Positions 1 to 6,611 of a stretch of DNA of 15,019 nt are shown in pieces. Numbering within the stretch: the stretch's first letter is position 1; the number at the start of each line of letters is the position of its first letter. The translations under genes were made by a program, and so were the position numbers. The DNA lies in contig JAEUQS010000561.1 of the NCBI GenBank assembly GCA_016789625.1, positions 1-15,019 on the forward strand. The letters are read 5' to 3'. The notes under the pieces are model-generated. The model was given only the letters and a program-made list of their open reading frames with translations, ran no database searches and had not been told where the DNA came from. The stretch comes from Acidobacteriota bacterium. Lineage in GTDB: Bacteria; Acidobacteriota; Thermoanaerobaculia; UBA5066.

Positions 1-519
1 TCACGAAAGCGGACGCGCCATGAGCACATCGCGCTGCACGTCCTTGCCGAGCACGAAGGGGTGCTCACCGCATTCCACGAAACCCCACTTCCGGTAGAAC
101 GCCTGCGCTCTGTGGTTGTGCTCCCAGACACCCAGCCAGACACAGTCGAAGCCGCGCGCCTTCGCGAGGTCGAGGATGAACGCCATGAGCGCGGCACCCA
201 CGCCGGCGCCCAGAAACGACTGTCGCGCGTAGAAGCGCTGGATCTCGATCGCCTGCGTGGCCTCCTGCAGGAAGGCGGGACGGTGCCCCCAGTGGAGCCT
301 CGCGAATCCGGCGGAGGCGCCGTCCACCTCGGCCACGAGATGAAGGAGGCCGGGATCCAGCAGCTCACGCGCCTGCAGCTCGGGAGAGAAGGTCTCCGCG
401 AGGTGCTGGGCCATGTCTTCCGGCGTGTTGTCCTTCGCGAACGTGTCGAAAAAGGTCGAGGCGCCCATCTCCGCTAGGAGCGGGGCGTCCTCGACCGTCG
501 CGAAACGGATGCTGATCAG
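1..519 (-). CDS. PaiA-like GNAT N-acetyltransferase, CTG start
   Basis: A 172-residue GNAT acetyltransferase that would transfer acetyl from acetyl-CoA to an amine. Seen: N-terminal strand ISIRFATVEDA, then STFFDTFAKDNTPEDM (about 21-36), IEIQRFYARQSFLGAGVGAAL (91-111, carrying the G-x-G-x-G acetyl-CoA loop at 104-108), WLGVWEHNHRAQAFYRKWGF (128-147, with Asn135 and Tyr142) and a conserved C-terminal strand. These blocks line up from memory with Bacillus PaiA, a spermidine/spermine N1-acetyltransferase, more than with other GNATs; polyamine as substrate is inference. The reading frame stays open far upstream through the peroxiredoxin gene, but that stretch is an out-of-frame shadow. No ATG, GTG or TTG lies near the expected N-terminus, so I place the start at CTG 519-517, overlapping the upstream stop. 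An AGAAGG lies just before it, rather close. The next ATG is about residue 18 and would remove the first strand. Confidence 0.85.
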   Translation of the reverse strand: MISIRFATVEDAPLLAEMGASTFFDTFAKDNTPEDMAQHLAETFSPELQARELLDPGLLHLVAEVDGASAGFARLHWGHRPAFLQEATQAIEIQRFYARQSFLGAGVGAALMAFILDLAKARGFDCVWLGVWEHNHRAQAFYRKWGFVECGEHPFVLGKDVQRDVLMARPLS

Positions 520-1184
520 ACCTTCTGATCTCTCAGCGACAGATAGAAGTCCTTCACCTCGCGGTCGCCGCCCACGTGCGACAGGCGCTCGGCGACGTCG
601 GCCACCGTCTTGGGCGGCGGCACCACGACCTTGTCGCCGGGGCGCCAGTTCACCGGCGTCGCGCAGGCGTGCGTGTCGGCCGTCTGCAGCGCCGTGCAGA
701 GACGCAGGATCTCGTCCACGTTGCGGCCCACGTTCATGGGGTAGTAGACGATCGCGCGAATCGTGCGCTTCGGGTCGATGAGGAACACGGCGCGGACCGT
801 GGCCGTGGCGCTCGCGCCGGGGTGGAGCATGCCGTAGAGCGCGGCGACCTTCATGTCGATGTCCGCGATCATCGGGTACGGAATCTCCGTGCCCATCTTC
901 TCCTTCATGTTCTGGAGCCACGCGAGATGGGAGTGGATGCTGTCGATCGAGAGGCCGATGAGCTTCACCTGCTTTGCCTGGAACTCGCTGTACCGCCGCG
1001 CGAACTCGGTGAGCTCGGTGGTGCAGACGGGCGTGAAGTCGGCCGGGTGGGAGAACAGGATGACCCAGTTGTCCTTCCCCTGCCACTCGGAGAAGCGCAT
1101 CGCCGCCGATTCCGTGGTGACGGCGGTGAAGTCGGGCGCGGGGTCCCCGATGCGGGGCATGGAATACGTCGCGGTTTCGGACAT
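516..1184 (-). CDS. Prx6-like (1-Cys type) peroxiredoxin
   Basis: A 222-residue thiol peroxidase that reduces hydrogen peroxide and alkyl hydroperoxides in the cytoplasm. Seen: the thioredoxin-fold N-terminus IGDPAPDFTAVTT, the active-site block HPADFTPVCTTE with peroxidatic Cys54 and Thr51, and the conserved Arg in ATVRAVFLIDP near residue 131. The C-terminal Prx6-type extension carries TPVNWRPGDKVVVPP. Length fits the bacterial/archaeal Prx6 family. Two further cysteines, Cys163 (RLCTAL) and Cys174 (THACATP), lie in the C-terminal half, so a resolving role cannot be excluded. A GTG three codons upstream is in frame but overlaps the Shine-Dalgarno; the ATG at 1184 has AGGAGG eight bases before it and is the better start. 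It sits 27 bases after the histidine kinase and overlaps the start of the GNAT gene, so the three are probably co-transcribed. Confidence 0.93.
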   Translation of the reverse strand: MSETATYSMPRIGDPAPDFTAVTTESAAMRFSEWQGKDNWVILFSHPADFTPVCTTELTEFARRYSEFQAKQVKLIGLSIDSIHSHLAWLQNMKEKMGTEIPYPMIADIDMKVAALYGMLHPGASATATVRAVFLIDPKRTIRAIVYYPMNVGRNVDEILRLCTALQTADTHACATPVNWRPGDKVVVPPPKTVADVAERLSHVGGDREVKDFYLSLRDQKV

Positions 1185-1192
1185 GAAATCCA

Positions 1193-1198
1193 CCTCCT
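1193..1198 (-). promoter_or_regulatory. Ribosome binding site of the peroxiredoxin gene
   Basis: AGGAGG on the minus strand, eight bases ahead of the ATG at 1184. It settles the start, because the alternative GTG at 1193 overlaps this site. Confidence 0.8.
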
Positions 1199-1211
1199 GA
1201 GGGGGTGGATC

Positions 1212-3053
1212 CTAACCCGCGACGCGGGCGCTGGCGGGGAGCCTCACGGTGAACGTCGAGCCCTTGCGCAGCTCGCTCACCACCGTGAGGTCGCCGCCCA
1301 GGAGCTGGCAGAGCCGGCGGCTGATGGTGAGGCCGATTCCGGTGCCGCCGTACTTCCGCGTGGACGAGGAATCGCCCTGCGTGAACGGGCGGAAGAGCTG
1401 CCCCTGCTCCTCCTCGGAGATGCCGATGCCGGTGTCGGAAACGTGGATCAGGCACCAGCGGCCGGCCTCGTCCTCCACCTGCCCCACGCGCAGCGAGACC
1501 CGCCCGGCCTCGGTGAACTTCGCCGCGTTCGAGAGCAGGTTGTAGAGCACCTGCCGGAGCCTCACGGGGTCCCCGTAAACGGTGCTGCCCGAGAGCTCGC
1601 CCGAGACGTCGAACGCGTTGCGGTTCTTCCTGAGGAGCGACTCCACCTCTGCCGAGACGGCCGAGACCACGGGCCGCACGGGGAACGTCTCGAAGCGGAG
1701 GTCCATCTTCTCGGCCTCGATGCGCGACATGTCGAGGATGTCGTCGATGATGCGGAGGAGGTGGTTTCCCGCGGAGGACACCTTCGCGAGGTCGGTGCGG
1801 GCCTCCTCGGGCTTCATCGTCGCGAGGTTGTCGGCCAGCATCTCCGTGTAGCCCAGGATCGCCGTGAGCGGCGTGCGCAGCTCGTGGCTCATGGTCGCGA
1901 GGAACGCGCTCTTGGCGCGCGTGGCGGCGAGCGCGGCCTCCTTGGCGCGGAAGAGCTCGGCCTGCGCGACGGTTTTCTCGTGCAGCTCGCGCTGCATGCC
2001 CGAGTAGAGCCGCGCGTTCTCGATGGCGATCGCGGCCTGCGTGGCGAACGCCATCGCGAGGCGCGCGTGCGCGTCGTCGTAGAAGCCGGCTTCCTTGCGC
2101 TCCACCGTGATCATGCCGATGAGGCGGTCGCCCACCAGCAGCGGAATGCCCATCCAGGCGCGCACGGCGGCCTTCTCGTGCTCGGGCTTGCGGAACTCGG
2201 CGTAGAGCGCCTGCGCGTCTTCCAGGATGAGTGGCTTTTTGGTCTCGAGCACCACGCGGTTGGGGGTGTCGCCCGTGCGGGCGTTGATGCGCACACCCAC
2301 GACGTCTTCCAGGCGCTCGAAGCCGTGCCCGCCGATGATGACGAACTCGTCGCCCCGCAGCTCCTGCACGGACGCGCTGGAGTGAGGCACCACGCGGCGC
2401 AGCTCCGTGAGGATGCGCGTGAACACGTCGTCGAGGTCGAGCGTGGCCGAGAGCACCTGCGTCGCGGCCTGGAGCGTCTCGGCCTCGGCACGGGCCCGGC
2501 GCTCCTTCTCGAGGAGGCGGGCGTTCTGGAGCGCGATGGAGGCCAGCTCGGCGAAGTGGCTCACGGCCTCGACGTCCGAGGGGCCGAGGTGCCGGGCGGC
2601 ATCCCGCGCGATGAGCCCGAGGACCCCGACGATGCGGCCGCCGTCCGTGAGCGGCACGCCCAGCGCCGCGTGGAACGCGTTCCGGCCCGTGATCTCGAGC
2701 TTGCCCTCCCAGGACTCGTAGTCGGCCACGACGAGCGGCTGGCCGCTTTCCCACACGCGCCCCACGAGACCGCCGCCCTTCGTCACCCTGCGGGAGACGA
2801 GGTCGTCGGCACCCGAAACGGAGACCCTGAGCTCGAGGTCACGATCGTCCGCGGTGACGAGGTAGAGGTAGCCCTCCTCGGTGCCGGCCAGGACGGCCGC
2901 GTGCCGCACGATGGCCTCGAGCAGCCGGTCGATGTCGAGCGTGCCGAGGAGCCCGATGGCCGTGTCGTGGAGCGCCGCGAGGTACGCGTCCTGGCGGGCG
3001 CGGAGGCGCGAAAGCTCCTCACGGAGCTCGTCGTTCGAGAGCGTCACGGACAT
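1212..3053 (-). CDS. Soluble tandem-GAF sensor histidine kinase
   Basis: A 613-residue cytoplasmic hybrid-free histidine kinase. Seen in order: a short N-terminal coiled coil (5-28); GAF domain 1 (about 30-178) ending in FAELASIALQNARLL; a charged linker helix; GAF domain 2 (about 200-350) ending in FATQAAIAIENARLY; a coiled-coil linker; HisKA with the H box FLATMSHELRTPLTAI (phospho-acceptor His390); and HATPase_c with N box LYNLLSNAAKF (Asn509), G1 SDTGIGIS (540-546), F box FRPFTQG and G2 YGGTGIGL (568-574). No transmembrane segment, PAS or receiver domain is present, so the signal must be intracellular: a ligand, redox state or chromophore bound by GAF. No response regulator is encoded in the window. 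The ATG at 3053 has no clear Shine-Dalgarno. It is followed after 27 bases by the peroxiredoxin gene, suggesting a role in redox sensing by context only. Confidence 0.95.
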   Translation of the reverse strand: MSVTLSNDELREELSRLRARQDAYLAALHDTAIGLLGTLDIDRLLEAIVRHAAVLAGTEEGYLYLVTADDRDLELRVSVSGADDLVSRRVTKGGGLVGRVWESGQPLVVADYESWEGKLEITGRNAFHAALGVPLTDGGRIVGVLGLIARDAARHLGPSDVEAVSHFAELASIALQNARLLEKERRARAEAETLQAATQVLSATLDLDDVFTRILTELRRVVPHSSASVQELRGDEFVIIGGHGFERLEDVVGVRINARTGDTPNRVVLETKKPLILEDAQALYAEFRKPEHEKAAVRAWMGIPLLVGDRLIGMITVERKEAGFYDDAHARLAMAFATQAAIAIENARLYSGMQRELHEKTVAQAELFRAKEAALAATRAKSAFLATMSHELRTPLTAILGYTEMLADNLATMKPEEARTDLAKVSSAGNHLLRIIDDILDMSRIEAEKMDLRFETFPVRPVVSAVSAEVESLLRKNRNAFDVSGELSGSTVYGDPVRLRQVLYNLLSNAAKFTEAGRVSLRVGQVEDEAGRWCLIHVSDTGIGISEEEQGQLFRPFTQGDSSSTRKYGGTGIGLTISRRLCQLLGGDLTVVSELRKGSTFTVRLPASARVAG

Positions 3054-3097
3054 CGGGTGCGCCCATTATCACGGACGACGTGTGAAGAGATGGGTCG

Positions 3098-3616
3098 TCA
3101 GAGAGGCTTGTAGAAGAAGACCGCCTCGTGCGGCGTGCCGTCCGGGTCGTGGGCGTAGCCGGGGATCGCGCCCGCGACCGTCCAGCCGAGCCTCCGGTAC
3201 AGGCGGTCGGCCGGGTCTCCGGCCTTCGTGTCGAGCGTGAGAAGGCCGAACCCGGATTGGCGCGCCGCGTCCTCGATGGCGCGCATCAGCGCCTCGCCCA
3301 GGCCCGAGCCGCGGCCCCGGCGGTGCACGATGAGCTTGGCGATGTCGGCCCGGTGCTGCTGATTCGGGGGCCAGGCGGGCTGGAGCTGAACGGTACCGAG
3401 GATGCCCTCGGCATCCCGGGCCACGAGGTAGACCGCCCGGGGAAGTGAAGAGTCGAGGGTCTTCCGCCACCACTCCTCCGAGCGCTCCACGGAAAGGGGG
3501 GCGAGGAACGTCACCGCGGCCCCGGAGTCGACGGCGTCGATGAGGAGCAGGGCGAGGCCCCGGAGGTCGGTGTCCGAGACGGGAAGGGCCAGGCGTTCGA
3601 TGTCGTGCGCGCTCAT
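3098..3616 (-). CDS. GNAT family N-acetyltransferase
   Basis: A 172-residue acetyl-CoA-dependent acetyltransferase, substrate unknown. Seen: N-terminal helix region (1-50) with a Trp pair at 49-50, the strand VYLVARDAEGILGTVQL (62-78), the acetyl-CoA pocket DIAKLIVHRRGRGSGLGEAL (91-110, R100-x-x-G-x-G), TLDTKAGDPADRLYRRLGW (127-145, Tyr140 as the usual general acid) and the C-terminal block GYAHDPDGTPHEAVFFYK. The HRADIAKL...LDT...GYA.DPDGTP pattern marks a distinct bacterial GNAT subfamily often annotated only as GNAT. It is not closely related to the PaiA-like GNAT at the end of the same gene string. The ATG at 3616 is the natural N-terminus, although no Shine-Dalgarno precedes it; the open frame upstream is a shadow of the PARG-type gene. 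Gaps of 43 and 44 bases separate it from its neighbours. Confidence 0.9.
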   Translation of the reverse strand: MSAHDIERLALPVSDTDLRGLALLLIDAVDSGAAVTFLAPLSVERSEEWWRKTLDSSLPRAVYLVARDAEGILGTVQLQPAWPPNQQHRADIAKLIVHRRGRGSGLGEALMRAIEDAARQSGFGLLTLDTKAGDPADRLYRRLGWTVAGAIPGYAHDPDGTPHEAVFFYKPL

Positions 3617-3659
3617 GCGGGCGGAAGATACGACGGAGGGCAGCGAATGCCGCGAATCG

Positions 3660-4520
3660 TCAGGAGGCGAAGGCGTCGCGGAAGGGACCGAGGAACCGCC
3701 GCTCGGGGGACCAGTCGGTGATCGCGAACACGACGTGTGAGAACGCCCCTTCGAACTCGTTCTCGAGCGCCTTCCGGAAGTCGACGGCCGTGCGCTTCGG
3801 GTCGTTCCCGAACGCTCCGCAGCCCCATGCGCCCAGGACGAGGGTTTCGTACCCGTAGGCCCGGGCGATCGCGAGGACGCGGTGGATCCGCCGCTCGAGG
3901 AGGTCACCGGATTCCGGTTGACCAACCGTATGGGCGTACGGAGCGGCGCACGTCAGGAAGTCGAGGAGCCAGGGCTCCGGCAGCTCGGTTCCGTCGTCGG
4001 CGCGGAAGATGGGAACGCCAGGCGAGTAGATGGTCCAGTCGGAGGAGGCCTTGTCCGTGCGCTTTCGGTGCACGTCGTACATGCGGTCGCCCACGAGCGT
4101 CGAGTAGAGGGCGCTGGATCTGGAGATGGCCTCTTCCTGAGCCAGGGCACCATGGAGAAAGCCGCCCCCCGGGCTGACGCCGTTTGCGAAGTTCAACGCA
4201 AGAGGTCGGTGCCCGGCTGCCAGCAGTCGTTTCGAGGCGGCCGTCGTCGTTTCGTTCGTGACCTGGACGACCGTCTCCGGGAACGCGACGGCCCCGTGGG
4301 TGGGGAGCGGCGCGTCCGGAGGGATGCTCACCTTCGCGGAGATCGCGGCCTCCACGGACGCCCGCCAGTCGACCCGTGTGCCTTCGAAGAGGTATGCGCC
4401 CGCCTCGGCGGCATCGACGGCAGAGATCCCGAGCGCGGTCGCGGCGGCCCGCGTGATGTAGAGCTCCCGTCGCCTTGCGGCCGCGAGCTCGTCGGAATCC
4501 AGACAGGGGAGGATCTGCAT
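3660..4520 (-). CDS. Bacterial-type poly(ADP-ribose) glycohydrolase family (DUF2263/TIGR02452)
   Basis: A 286-residue protein of the microbial PARG family, macrodomain-like enzymes that hydrolyse ADP-ribose chains. Seen: an N-terminal accessory region (1-75), the strand PLALNFANGVSPGGGFLHG (106-124), and the catalytic signature GGG-x7-QEE with Gly118-120, Gln128, Glu129 and Glu130; Glu130 would be the catalytic acid by family knowledge. Later come YDVHRKRTDKAS (148-159) and the phosphate-binding loop LVLGAWGCGAFGNDP (227-241). Length matches bacterial PARGs (about 280). The ATG at 4520 overlaps the stop of the cobalamin photoreceptor by one base (TGATG) with AGGAGG seven bases upstream, so expression is very likely coupled to it. 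No ADP-ribosyltransferase or PARP-like gene is visible in the window; the substrate (protein ADP-ribosylation, free ADP-ribose, NAD-derived metabolites) is open. Confidence 0.92.
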   Translation of the reverse strand: MQILPCLDSDELAAARRRELYITRAAATALGISAVDAAEAGAYLFEGTRVDWRASVEAAISAKVSIPPDAPLPTHGAVAFPETVVQVTNETTTAASKRLLAAGHRPLALNFANGVSPGGGFLHGALAQEEAISRSSALYSTLVGDRMYDVHRKRTDKASSDWTIYSPGVPIFRADDGTELPEPWLLDFLTCAAPYAHTVGQPESGDLLERRIHRVLAIARAYGYETLVLGAWGCGAFGNDPKRTAVDFRKALENEFEGAFSHVVFAITDWSPERRFLGPFRDAFAS

Positions 4521-5599
4521 CAGTTCGCCTCCTGTGAAACCTCGCGCATCACCTCGATGCCGGCGCGGAGGTCGGCTCCGAATCCGTCGGCTCCGATCTC
4601 CTTCCACAGGTCCGGCGCATGCCGGAACAGTCCGCCCCCCACGACGATCCGGGGGGCCGGCCGAGGCCCCTGGGTCCGAAGCGCCTCGATGAGGGAGACC
4701 ACTGCCGGCAGGTTGAAGAGCATCGTGGCCGAGATGCAGACGATCCGCGGCGCGGTGTCCTTCGCGAGCCGCAGAACGCCGTCGGCGGGCAGGTTGGTTC
4801 CCAGGAACCGCACGTCCCAGCCGTCGGCCTCGAGCACGTCGGCCAGCATGTGTCCCCCAACCTGGTGCAGCTCGCCCTCGATGCCCGTCACGATGGCGGG
4901 ACCCCGGCGCACCGTCGACGTTCCCAGCTCGGGATAGAGCTGTGCGAGGACCGACTGGGTCACGGCCGTCGCCACGTGCTCCGTGGCCACGGTGATCTCG
5001 TTTCGCTCCCAGAGGCGTCCCACCTCGTACTGTGAAGGCTGGAGCACGTCGACGTAGACGTCTGTGATGGTGCTTCCCGTCCGCAAGGCCTCCCGGACCA
5101 CGGTGAGCGCGGCCTTGCGGTTTCCGGCGAGGGCTGCCTGGGTGAACATCTGGCGCGAAAGGTCGAGCCTCGAGGCGCCCGGAACCTCGTCGCCGCCGGC
5201 CTCTTCCGAGACCGCGGCCGCGATTGCTGCCGCAATCAATTCCCGGCCGAACGCCGCAGACGGCTCCTCGAGGTGCTCGCCGAGGGCGACGCCGATCTGC
5301 TCGAGGTTCTCGGCCAGGAACGCGGACGCGATCCCGCGGGAGGAGAGCATCCGGGAGGTCCATCGCGCATAGGCCTCGAACGAGGCGGTGCTTCCCGCCT
5401 CCATCGCGCTGGCGAGGAACGCGAGGTGGAACCGGGCGTCCTCGAGGCCATGCCTTCGTGCTCTGTCCCCGTAGCGCCCGACCCAGTCGGGATGGCGCGT
5501 CAGGAACTCGTCGGTCACGGCGGCGGCCACGGACTCCCGCGCGCGCCGGAGGGTTTCCGCGGCGTCCCGCCTCTCACGCGTGTCGAGCTCCGTTCTCAC
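4520..5599 (-). CDS. CarH/LitR-like cobalamin-binding photoreceptor lacking an HTH domain
   Basis: A 359-residue protein with three parts: an unrecognised helical N-terminal region (about 1-145), a four-helix cobalamin cap (about 148-225) and a Rossmann B12-binding domain (about 233-355). The cap carries W197-x9-E207-H208, the signature of adenosylcobalamin photoreceptors such as CarH. The B12 domain carries E243-x-H245-x-x-G248, where His245 would be the lower axial ligand, followed by the usual strand-helix series ending in RIVVGGGLF. In CarH the same motifs bind AdoCbl in the dark and release the upper ligand on illumination. Here there is no MerR-type helix-turn-helix; the N-terminal region instead resembles a helical sensor or dimerisation module. 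The start is GTG 5599, giving a GTGA overlap with the upstream PAS gene. Output is therefore probably through a protein partner, the nearest candidates being the ABM-PAS protein or the downstream kinase (inference). Confidence 0.88.
   Translation of the reverse strand: MRTELDTRERRDAAETLRRARESVAAAVTDEFLTRHPDWVGRYGDRARRHGLEDARFHLAFLASAMEAGSTASFEAYARWTSRMLSSRGIASAFLAENLEQIGVALGEHLEEPSAAFGRELIAAAIAAAVSEEAGGDEVPGASRLDLSRQMFTQAALAGNRKAALTVVREALRTGSTITDVYVDVLQPSQYEVGRLWERNEITVATEHVATAVTQSVLAQLYPELGTSTVRRGPAIVTGIEGELHQVGGHMLADVLEADGWDVRFLGTNLPADGVLRLAKDTAPRIVCISATMLFNLPAVVSLIEALRTQGPRPAPRIVVGGGLFRHAPDLWKEIGADGFGADLRAGIEVMREVSQEAN
4528..4533 (-). promoter_or_regulatory. Ribosome binding site of the PARG-type gene
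   Basis: AGGAGG on the minus strand inside the last codons of the photoreceptor gene, seven bases before the ATG at 4520. It supports translational coupling through the TGATG overlap. Confidence 0.75.
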
Positions 5600-6594
5600 G
5601 TCGCGTTCGCGTCCTGCTCGAAGGCGCGGAGCGCCCGTTCGGCACAGTCGGGACAGTAGCCGTGGCTCAGGAAAAGCGAGTTCTTCTTGAGATACTCGAC
5701 GACGCTGTCCCACTTCGCCTCGCCGACCTTCACCTTGCCGCACTCCATGCAGATCGGGAGCACCTCCTGGATCTTCCGGAGGTGCCAGTACGAGCCCTTG
5801 AGCTCGTCGTGGACCTGCTGCAGCTCGGCGCGTGCGCGGGCGAGCTCCTTGCTCTCCCGCGCTCGCTCGCGGGCCACCGTGGCGAGCTCGTTGTTCAGCT
5901 GGACGAGCTGCTGTCCGGATCGGGCGTTGCCGGCCGCGGGCTCGCCGAGGAGGACGAATCGTTCCGGCTGGAGGTCGAGCTGACAGGTGAGGGAAACGGG
6001 CATGGCGTTGATGGGTGCGAAGTTGAGGGTGAACCGTTGCCGGGGCGAACGTGAGGCTGCGTCCAATCGCTCCCGCAGAGCCTGCTGGTCGCTCGGGGGG
6101 AGGAAGGGCCAGATGGGTTTCCCCAGGAGCTCCTCCGGGTGCGTCCCGAGCGCGCCCGTCAGCGCGCGGTTCACGCCGGTCACGAGGCCCTCCCGGTCTC
6201 CATGGAGCACGCAGACGACGGTGCTCTCCTCCAGAAAGCTGGCGAGGAGGGGAGCCGCGTCGAAGGCCCGTTCCTCGAGGAGGCGCTCGCCAGCCGGCGC
6301 GGGCAGCCGATCGAGCACGAGGACCTCCGTGAACGCGGCCTCGACCTTCAGCCCCTTCGGAATTCCAACATGCGAATGCCGGTGCCGCTCGCTCTTGTGC
6401 CAGGTCTCGTAGGAAGCGGCATCCGTCCACCGCGTCACGAGGTGGAATACCGCCGGGTCGGCGGCGTCCGTGAACGTCTCCATGCCCAGGAAGCCGGGCT
6501 CGAGGTCCACGAGGCGCGGCCGGTCACCAAAGGCGCTCGCGACGGCGGCCTCCATCCCGTTCGCCACCCGGAATCGGGAGATCACGACGACCAA
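5596..6594 (-). CDS. IsdG/ABM-fold + PAS + coiled coil + CxxC zinc-ribbon-like signalling protein
   Basis: A 332-residue cytoplasmic protein with four parts. Residues 1-95 form an antibiotic-biosynthesis-monooxygenase (ABM) ferredoxin-like domain: VVVISRFRV, then PGFLGMETF, then LVTRWTDAASYETWHKS. Trp65 and His75 keep the W-x10-H spacing of the IsdG-type heme-degrading enzymes, while their Asn is Ser6 here. Residues about 110-218 look like a PAS domain (VTGVNRALTGALGTHPEELLGKPIW). Residues 226-270 are a coiled coil. Residues 277-318 carry LPICMECGKVK and HGYCPDCAE, with Cys282, Cys285, Cys314 and Cys317, a small domain common at the end of PAS and receiver proteins. The TTG start at 6594 has GGAGG six bases upstream; a GTG four codons later is poorly spaced. 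It is the first gene of the minus-strand string and overlaps the photoreceptor by four bases, so a shared sensory complex is likely but unproven. Confidence 0.82.
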   Translation of the reverse strand: MVVVISRFRVANGMEAAVASAFGDRPRLVDLEPGFLGMETFTDAADPAVFHLVTRWTDAASYETWHKSERHRHSHVGIPKGLKVEAAFTEVLVLDRLPAPAGERLLEERAFDAAPLLASFLEESTVVCVLHGDREGLVTGVNRALTGALGTHPEELLGKPIWPFLPPSDQQALRERLDAASRSPRQRFTLNFAPINAMPVSLTCQLDLQPERFVLLGEPAAGNARSGQQLVQLNNELATVARERARESKELARARAELQQVHDELKGSYWHLRKIQEVLPICMECGKVKVGEAKWDSVVEYLKKNSLFLSHGYCPDCAERALRAFEQDANAT

Positions 6595-6600
6595 GGCCAG

Positions 6601-6605
6601 CCTCC
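6601..6605 (-). promoter_or_regulatory. Ribosome binding site supporting a TTG start
   Basis: GGAGG on the minus strand, six bases before TTG 6594-6592. The competing GTG at 6585 would be 15 bases away, so TTG is preferred. Confidence 0.65.
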
Positions 6606-6611
6606 GGTCGA

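Noticed and set aside
520..2754. The long upstream in-frame extension of the PaiA-like GNAT gene, as if a fusion protein
   Set aside because: The extension runs through the peroxiredoxin and kinase genes in another frame and reads as Arg/Pro/His-rich filler. Only the last 172 codons resemble a protein family.
3065..3070. GATAAT on the minus strand 14 bases before the kinase start as a -10 box
   Set aside because: A fair hexamer, but no -35-like element lies at a suitable distance, so a separate kinase promoter is not supported.
3074..3099. A 6-bp stem (GACGAC/GTCGTC) after the second GNAT gene as a terminator
   Set aside because: Short stem, 14-base loop and no T-tract; it also overlaps the stop codon. 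Too weak to call.
576..3113. An 845-codon open frame on the plus strand opposite the kinase and peroxiredoxin genes
   Set aside because: Low-complexity His/Arg/Glu-rich translation, no motif; an antisense shadow of two well-supported genes.
3617..3925. The N-terminal extension of the second GNAT gene
   Set aside because: Ser/Arg/Pro-rich shadow of the end of the PARG-type gene; the GNAT fold begins at ATG 3616.
5600..6430. The N-terminal extension of the cobalamin photoreceptor's open frame (a possible extra 277 residues)
   Set aside because: It overlaps the ABM-PAS gene in another frame and is Arg/Pro/Ala filler. The GTG at 5599 gives a normal GTGA overlap and a sensible protein.
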